DNA of 27,581 nucleotides from an uncultured Gammaproteobacteria bacterium (GTDB lineage Bacteria; Pseudomonadota; Gammaproteobacteria; Pseudomonadales; Azotimanducaceae_A). Position numbers and translations under genes: made by a program. Below are positions 23,840-27,581 of this stretch, in pieces. The notes under the pieces were generated by a model. That model had not been told where the DNA came from. It saw nothing but the letters and a program-made list of their open reading frames with translations, and made no database searches. The stretch spans positions 1-27,581 of the forward strand of contig CAJWZG010000009.1 of assembly GCA_913049565.1 (NCBI GenBank), written 5' to 3'. The first letter of the stretch is position 1; every line of letters begins with the position of its first letter.

Positions 23840-24217
23840 ATGGAACAAGCAGCGACTCAAAGAACACCGCGCATCGAGATAACTGGCGCCTCCTGCAACA
23901 TTGTTGGCGAATGCTACCCGGAAAATATTCAAGAATTTTCGGCCCCCGTAATGAGCGCACTGCGTGAGTCTGTACCGGATAGCGGCAGTTTTACGGTGGA
24001 TATGGAGTTGTTTTACTTCAACAGCTCTTCGGCGAAGTTTTTGTTCGATTTCTTTGAATTCTTTGAAGAAAAAGCTGCCAACGGCGTTGCAGTGAAGGTC
24101 AACTGGAACTACCGCGAAGACGACGACACTATGTTGGAGGCCGGCGAAGACTTCGCCGAAGATTTGGAAACCTGCCAATTCGAGCTAGTGAAAGTCGCAG
24201 TGCCTGCCAGCGAATAA
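23840..24217 (+). CDS. siaC: SiaC-like DUF1987 switch protein
   Basis: This 125-residue cytoplasmic protein belongs to DUF1987, the SiaC family with a STAS-like fold. The hallmarks are PRIEITGASCNIVGECYPENIQEF near the N-terminus (in which YPEN is typical), then MELFYFNSSSAKFLFDFFEFFE, and an acidic stretch of the form DDDTMLEAGEDFAED. In P. aeruginosa SiaC a threonine (Thr68) in the corresponding region is phosphorylated by SiaB and dephosphorylated by SiaA, and only the unphosphorylated form binds the SiaD stalk. Here that region reads FNSSSAK (60-66), so Ser62 or Ser63 is the likely acceptor. It follows the phosphatase by two bases and precedes the kinase-like gene, so the switch proteins form one operon. 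Confidence 0.9.
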   Translation: MEQAATQRTPRIEITGASCNIVGECYPENIQEFSAPVMSALRESVPDSGSFTVDMELFYFNSSSAKFLFDFFEFFEEKAANGVAVKVNWNYREDDDTMLEAGEDFAEDLETCQFELVKVAVPASE

Positions 24218-24274
24218 CATTGGTACTGCAATTTACTTTCACGCAGATACGTAAGAATTCATTGGAGCTTTCAA

Positions 24275-24808
24275 ATGATTAATGACGAGACCCTCGAGCT
24301 ACACAAATTTATGCAGGCGCGTAAAACCCTGTTTTGTTACTCCGGCCCATTGTCCGAAGACTTGCTTACGACCATATCGAACCCGGTACGGCAGCAGGTT
24401 GCGGAGTCTGAAACCGATGAAGGCGTGGCCAAGCGCGTGTTCGGTGTGTTTGTAGAGCAGGCACAAAACATCATTCGCTATGCCACTCTGCGTGCTGATA
24501 CAGGCGAGGGTGTCGGCACCATTGCCATTAGCCTCACAGAGGACGATGGTTTTCTTATTGAAGCTGTTAACGCGATTGACTCCGCCAAGCGCACGGCGCT
24601 GGAAAGCACACTCCTAGAGTTGAGCATGAAAGATGCCAAGGAGCTGCGCAAAATGTACAAAGACCGGTTGCGCAGTGGACCTCCTGAGGGCTCTCAAGGT
24701 GCGGGTCTCGGATTCATTGAAATGGCTCGCCGGGTGCAGCGGTTCGAGTTTGAAATCGCCGATACCGAGAATGGCCCGGTATTTGTTTACCGAGGCTATG
24801 TATCCTAG
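24275..24808 (+). CDS. siaB: SiaB-like protein kinase (DUF6272, HATPase-related)
   Basis: This 177-residue protein matches the SiaB family. VFGVFVEQAQNIIRYA (55-70) corresponds to the N-box of HATPase kinases, and GAGLGFIEMARR (142-153) to the ATP-lid glycine box. SiaB phosphorylates SiaC, opposing SiaA, as anti-sigma-factor kinases do to STAS proteins. GGAG lies about 8 bases before the ATG, 57 bases after the siaC-like stop. The order phosphatase, DUF1987, kinase differs from P. aeruginosa siaA-siaB-siaC-siaD. The gene converges with the nucleotide cyclase, their stops being 28 bases apart around a shared hairpin. Confidence 0.88.
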   Translation: MINDETLELHKFMQARKTLFCYSGPLSEDLLTTISNPVRQQVAESETDEGVAKRVFGVFVEQAQNIIRYATLRADTGEGVGTIAISLTEDDGFLIEAVNAIDSAKRTALESTLLELSMKDAKELRKMYKDRLRSGPPEGSQGAGLGFIEMARRVQRFEFEIADTENGPVFVYRGYVS

Positions 24809-24815
24809 CGTCTTT

Positions 24816-24834
24816 GGCGCCCCGCACGGGCGCC
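24816..24834. terminator. Shared hairpin between convergent siaB-like and cyclase genes
   Basis: GGCGCCC (24816-24822) pairs perfectly with GGGCGCC (24828-24834) around a 5-base loop. It starts 7 bases after the siaB-like stop and ends 2 bases before the cyclase stop on the other strand. All-GC stem and position suit a bidirectional terminator, but there is no T-tract on either side, so termination may be weak or Rho-dependent. Confidence 0.5.
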
Positions 24835-24836
24835 GA

Positions 24837-25895
24837 CTAAAGTAGCGTTTCCTGCGCTGACTTTTCCTTCAGATGTGCTTCAACTTTCTCCGACGCTTTT
24901 TCTAGCGCGCTTTTAGCGGCTTGGAGTTCTGATGGACTCAGATTGGCAATGTCCGTATTGACCACCGAGCTGCCTATCTCAAATGAAAGTCGAGAAGCGG
25001 CTTCGATGTCGTCGGAGATCGGCCTAAAAGTACGTACCGGGCCCATACCCTTTAGGTTATGCAGGGTCTCCAACTCCTCACAGGGTACGCGGTCACAGAC
25101 TAAGGAATAAGTGTCGAACGACATGAGAATGTCGCCGGGATCTGCGGATGTTTCGAGGCGCGAGGCCGTATTTACCGTGGCTCCAAAAGCCGTGTACTCA
25201 AGGCGCAGGTCGCTGCCGAAGTTACCCACAGTGCAAAAGCCAGTAGCGATACCAATGCGCATCTCCAGAGGCTGCTGCATACCATAGTGGTGCCAGTTAT
25301 CGCGCATTTCAGCCAGCGTATGCTGCATTTCCATGGCCATATTGACGCAGGTCACCGCGTCTTCTTTCACACCCTTAGACTCTGGGTCGCCAAAGAACAG
25401 CATCACGGCATCGCCAATGTACTTATCTACGGTAGCCCCGTACTTAAGAGCGATTTCGGTCATGGTACCCAAGTAGAGGTTCAGCATTTCCGCCACGTCC
25501 TCGGGTTCGAGATCCTCAACAATGTTGGTAAACGAGCATAAATCGGAAAAAAAGACGGTAAGTTTTTTACGCGAGCTGACCCGGGCCACTGCCTTGGAGC
25601 CGCTAAAAATAGACTGGTATATCTGTGGCGATAGGTATTTCGAAAGTTGAGTGGAAAGACCCTCTAGCTGCCGATTGGTTTCCTGGGCCTCATGTGAGAG
25701 CTCATTCAGGCGTTGCTCGCTCTTGTCGCTGAGCTTAATGATTCGCCGCGTTGTCTTGAGGAGTTTTTGATACTCCTTGGTCAGACTTTGGTGGTCGTCT
25801 TGAGAGGCTTCGCCGGCCTTGACCAACGCCAGTGATGATTCCAACACGGTAGTCTCGTGTTCAAAAATGTCGCCCGAGGACTCCTTTGAACTCAT
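24837..25895 (-). CDS. Class III adenylate cyclase with N-terminal coiled-coil stalk
   Basis: This 352-residue cytoplasmic protein has an N-terminal helical stalk (about 12-95, containing EYQKLLKTTRRIIKLSDKSE), a class III cyclase catalytic domain (about 110-290) and a helical C-terminal tail. All catalytic residues are visible. The metal aspartates are Asp118 (FFSDLCSFT) and Asp162 (YIGDAVM). The adenine-specifying pair is Lys158 (DKYIG) and Thr235 (EYTAFG), and the transition-state pair is Asn242 and Arg246 (VNTASRLE). Lys with Thr points to class IIIb adenylate rather than guanylate cyclase. The start at 25895 has AAGGAG at good spacing. No transmembrane segment is present, so activation must come from partners; the convergent SiaA/B/C-like switch is the obvious candidate, acting on the stalk. 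Confidence 0.9.
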   Translation of the reverse strand: MSSKESSGDIFEHETTVLESSLALVKAGEASQDDHQSLTKEYQKLLKTTRRIIKLSDKSEQRLNELSHEAQETNRQLEGLSTQLSKYLSPQIYQSIFSGSKAVARVSSRKKLTVFFSDLCSFTNIVEDLEPEDVAEMLNLYLGTMTEIALKYGATVDKYIGDAVMLFFGDPESKGVKEDAVTCVNMAMEMQHTLAEMRDNWHHYGMQQPLEMRIGIATGFCTVGNFGSDLRLEYTAFGATVNTASRLETSADPGDILMSFDTYSLVCDRVPCEELETLHNLKGMGPVRTFRPISDDIEAASRLSFEIGSSVVNTDIANLSPSELQAAKSALEKASEKVEAHLKEKSAQETLL

Positions 25896-25946
25896 GCTCC
25901 GCTCCTTGTTATTGTTTTGTAAGAAAGTACCAGAAGCCGTCATTAA

Positions 25947-25974
25947 AATGTATGTTGTTCATGAGGATTGTAAA
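25947..25974 (-). promoter_or_regulatory. Candidate promoter for the adenylate cyclase
   Basis: On the minus strand TTTACA (25974-25969) and TACATT (25952-25947) are 16 bases apart, matching the sigma-70 boxes in five and four of six positions. They lie about 50 bases upstream of the cyclase start, in the AT-rich gap shared with the divergent oxidoreductase gene. The spacing is one base short of ideal. Confidence 0.4.
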
Positions 25975-26037
25975 AAAATTATCTATTTTTGGTGGTCGTG
26001 CGTCCTGTGAACGATCATTTTACAGAGAGGAGTAGCG

Positions 26038-26979
26038 ATGCGAGCGGTAGGTTTAATGACACACGGTGGGCCTGAGGTGCTGCAGGTGGTTGAAGTCGAT
26101 GAAGTGCAAGCAGGTCCGGGACAAGTCCGTATCCGCAATTATGCAGCCGCAGTAAATCCCACCGATATTGTGGCCCGCGATGGCACCCGGGCTAAGGTAC
26201 AACTTCAGTCTCCGCCGCCGTGGGTGCCTGGAATGGACGCCGCGGGCATCGTAGATCAGGTTGGTGAAGGGGTCAGCACAGGCGTAAAAATTGGCGACGC
26301 AGTCATGGCCATGGTGGTGCCTAATGCCAGTCATGGTGGCTATCGTGAGCAATTGGTTTTAGCTGCAGAAGCCGTAGTGCCCGCGCCTGTGGGCGTCTCT
26401 CATATTGAGGCCTGCACGCTGCCCATGAATGCACTAACTGCCCAGCTTTCCCTAGACCTGCTAAGCCTCAAGGCGGGTCAGGTGATTGCGGTAACCGGAG
26501 GGCCCGGTGCCTACGGAGGCTATGTCATTGAGTTGGCCAAGGCGTTGGATCTTGTGGTGATTGCTGATGCCGCAGCGAGCGATAAGGCTCTGCTCGAATC
26601 GCTGGGGGCAGACATCGTTATCGAGCGCGGCGAGGGTTTTGCTGAGCGTGTACGCGAACACTTTGCTGACGGTGTGCACGGCCTTGCCGACGGCGCGCTG
26701 TTGAACGAAAAAGCCGTACCTGCGGTTAGAGATGGCGGGTCGTTCACAGCCATCCGCGGCTTTAAAGGCGAGCCGCAGCGCGACATTCAATTCACAGCAA
26801 CCTGGGTAACCAAGTACGACGGACGCTATGACATTCTCGATAAACTCCGCCAGCATGCTCAGTCCGGTAAACTCACACTGCGGGTCGCTGAGGCAGTTCC
26901 GCCTGAGCGTGCTGGCGAGGCCCATCAACGTCTAGCGGCTGGTGGCACACGGGGCCGGATGGTTATCGACTTCGCCTAA
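26038..26979 (+). CDS. Zinc-free MDR (quinone-reductase type) NADP oxidoreductase
   Basis: This 313-residue member of the medium-chain dehydrogenase/reductase superfamily has a GroES-like N-terminal domain with AAAVNPTDIVARDG and PGMDAAGIVDQVGEGV. The Rossmann domain has VTGGPGAYGGYVIELAKAL (about 152-170) as its nucleotide-binding turn. The cysteine and histidine ligands of catalytic and structural zinc are absent, so it fits the quinone oxidoreductase/enoyl reductase branch using NADPH. AGGAG lies 5 bases before the ATG. It is divergent from the cyclase, and the luciferase-like gene follows 28 bases later, so those two are probably one operon. The substrate is unknown. Confidence 0.9.
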   Translation: MRAVGLMTHGGPEVLQVVEVDEVQAGPGQVRIRNYAAAVNPTDIVARDGTRAKVQLQSPPPWVPGMDAAGIVDQVGEGVSTGVKIGDAVMAMVVPNASHGGYREQLVLAAEAVVPAPVGVSHIEACTLPMNALTAQLSLDLLSLKAGQVIAVTGGPGAYGGYVIELAKALDLVVIADAAASDKALLESLGADIVIERGEGFAERVREHFADGVHGLADGALLNEKAVPAVRDGGSFTAIRGFKGEPQRDIQFTATWVTKYDGRYDILDKLRQHAQSGKLTLRVAEAVPPERAGEAHQRLAAGGTRGRMVIDFA

Positions 26980-27007
26980 CAAAGGGCTAACGGCGCGGGA
27001 GGGGCAG

Positions 27008-27581
27008 ATGCAGCTAGGAATTAACGGTACAGGCTTAGTTCAAAAGGCGTCAGTGCAGGCAGTGATTGATGACGCCGAGCGCGCCGCCGCAGATGGTTTT
27101 GCCCACTACTGGTTGGCCGAACACCCGACGGGCGGTTTCGACGCCATTACAACCCTCGCCTTAGTGGGAGCCAGTGTGCCGAATATCGAGCTGGGCACGG
27201 CGATTGTGCCTACCATGCCGCGTCATCCCATGGCGCTGGCAGGACAAGCTCTAACGGCGGCGAACACCATGCTTGGCCGCTTCACACTGGGTATAGGCCT
27301 TTCTCACGAACCCATGATGGCCCAGTTGGGCATCGATTTTGTTAAACCAATCCGCCACCTACGCGAGTATTTGCAGGTGCTAGTACCGCTACTTGAAACC
27401 GGTGAAGTGGCGTTTGATGGCGAGCTTTACCGCTCCGAGGGCCGTTTTTTTCAACCACCAGCCCAGCCAGTGCCGGTGTTGGTAGCCGCCTTGGGTCCCC
27501 AAGCGCTGGCGGTGGCAGGTCGACTAGCGGCTGGTACGACGCTGGCTTGGGTTGGGCCTAAGACGGTTCGAGAGCATATTG
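27008..27581 (+). CDS. Luciferase-like (LLM class) flavin-dependent oxidoreductase, partial
   Basis: The frame starts at ATG 27008, preceded by a GGGAGGGG ribosome-binding site, and runs off the right edge after 191 codons. It reads MQLGINGTGLVQKASVQAVI at the start, then WLAEHPTGGFDAITTLALVG, IELGTAIVPTMPRHPMALAGQA and FTLGIGLSHEPMMAQLG, the TIM-barrel pattern of the bacterial luciferase superfamily. PVLVAALGPQALAVAGRLAAG near the edge is typical of the F420-dependent subgroup. Flavin or F420 use cannot be decided, because the end of the protein is missing. It probably shares a transcript with the MDR oxidoreductase, suggesting a joint redox pathway. Confidence 0.88.
   Translation, partial: MQLGINGTGLVQKASVQAVIDDAERAAADGFAHYWLAEHPTGGFDAITTLALVGASVPNIELGTAIVPTMPRHPMALAGQALTAANTMLGRFTLGIGLSHEPMMAQLGIDFVKPIRHLREYLQVLVPLLETGEVAFDGELYRSEGRFFQPPAQPVPVLVAALGPQALAVAGRLAAGTTLAWVGPKTVREHI

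Noticed and set aside
23753..24178. 141-residue frame on the minus strand across the siaC-like gene
   Set aside because: It is a shadow of the DUF1987 and phosphatase genes, whose plus-strand products carry clear family motifs.
25995..26025. A TGTGA half-site upstream of the MDR gene, tempting as a cAMP-CRP site given the cyclase
   Set aside because: The second half (TCACA at six bases distance) is absent; the sequence there is ATTTT. One 5-base half-site is expected by chance.
1..27581. Insertion sequences, prophage, CRISPR arrays or toxin-antitoxin pairs
   Set aside because: No transposase, integrase, Cas, or toxin-like products and no regularly spaced direct repeats were seen in any part of the window.

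Overview
The window looks like chromosomal DNA of a free-living, probably marine, gammaproteobacterium. The gene order response regulator (GacA/UvrY type), uvrC, pgsA, tRNA-Cys is a gammaproteobacterial hallmark. The TonB2-type operon, the group-2 orotidine decarboxylase and the load of acyl-CoA genes would suit the Halieaceae/Spongiibacteraceae neighbourhood, but that placement is inference. I see no insertion sequence, phage gene, CRISPR array or obvious pseudogene. Coding density is high and the longest gene-free stretch is about 240 bases.

Layout. (1) 1-3180: the end of a TonB2-type energy-transduction operon (end of a long ExbB/TtpC-like protein, short ExbB, ExbD, TonB, TPR protein), closed by a strong terminator at 3206-3234. 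(2) 3258-4747: ribE overlapping pyrF. (3) 4810-7346: two divergent acyl-CoA dehydrogenases, the second of glutaryl-CoA dehydrogenase type. (4) 7519-11505: a GacA-like regulator whose phospho-acceptor Asp54 is Glu, a family-5 uracil-DNA glycosylase, uvrC and pgsA, then a tRNA-Cys on the opposite strand. (5) 11775-13281: PaaI-type thioesterase, YaiI-family protein, a small membrane protein, and a non-coding stretch with a 12-bp inverted repeat. (6) 13282-20891: DEAD-box RNA helicase, acyl-CoA ligase, a secreted Cys-rich unknown protein, a class III CoA-transferase, a sulfurtransferase and a YihY-type membrane protein. (7) 21116-25895: a signalling island. (8) 26038-end: a zinc-free MDR oxidoreductase and the start of a luciferase-like oxidoreductase.

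The signalling island is the most interesting part. It holds a membrane-bound PP2C phosphatase (SiaA-like), a DUF1987 protein (SiaC-like) and a small HATPase-like kinase (SiaB-like). This is the partner switch known from Pseudomonas aeruginosa SiaABCD. Where that system has the diguanylate cyclase SiaD, this locus has a convergent class III nucleotide cyclase with all adenylate-cyclase catalytic residues visible, behind a coiled-coil stalk that could be the SiaC docking site. My inference is that the same switch drives cAMP here instead of c-di-GMP. A secreted, stand-alone TonB C-terminal domain, related to the TonB at 1146-1745, precedes the phosphatase gene and may belong to the same transcript.

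The second notable point is the GacA-like protein. Its helix-turn-helix is very GacA-like, but it carries D54E and D9H changes and an added acidic tail, which suggests output independent of phosphorylation. A possible GacA box lies in front of its own promoter.
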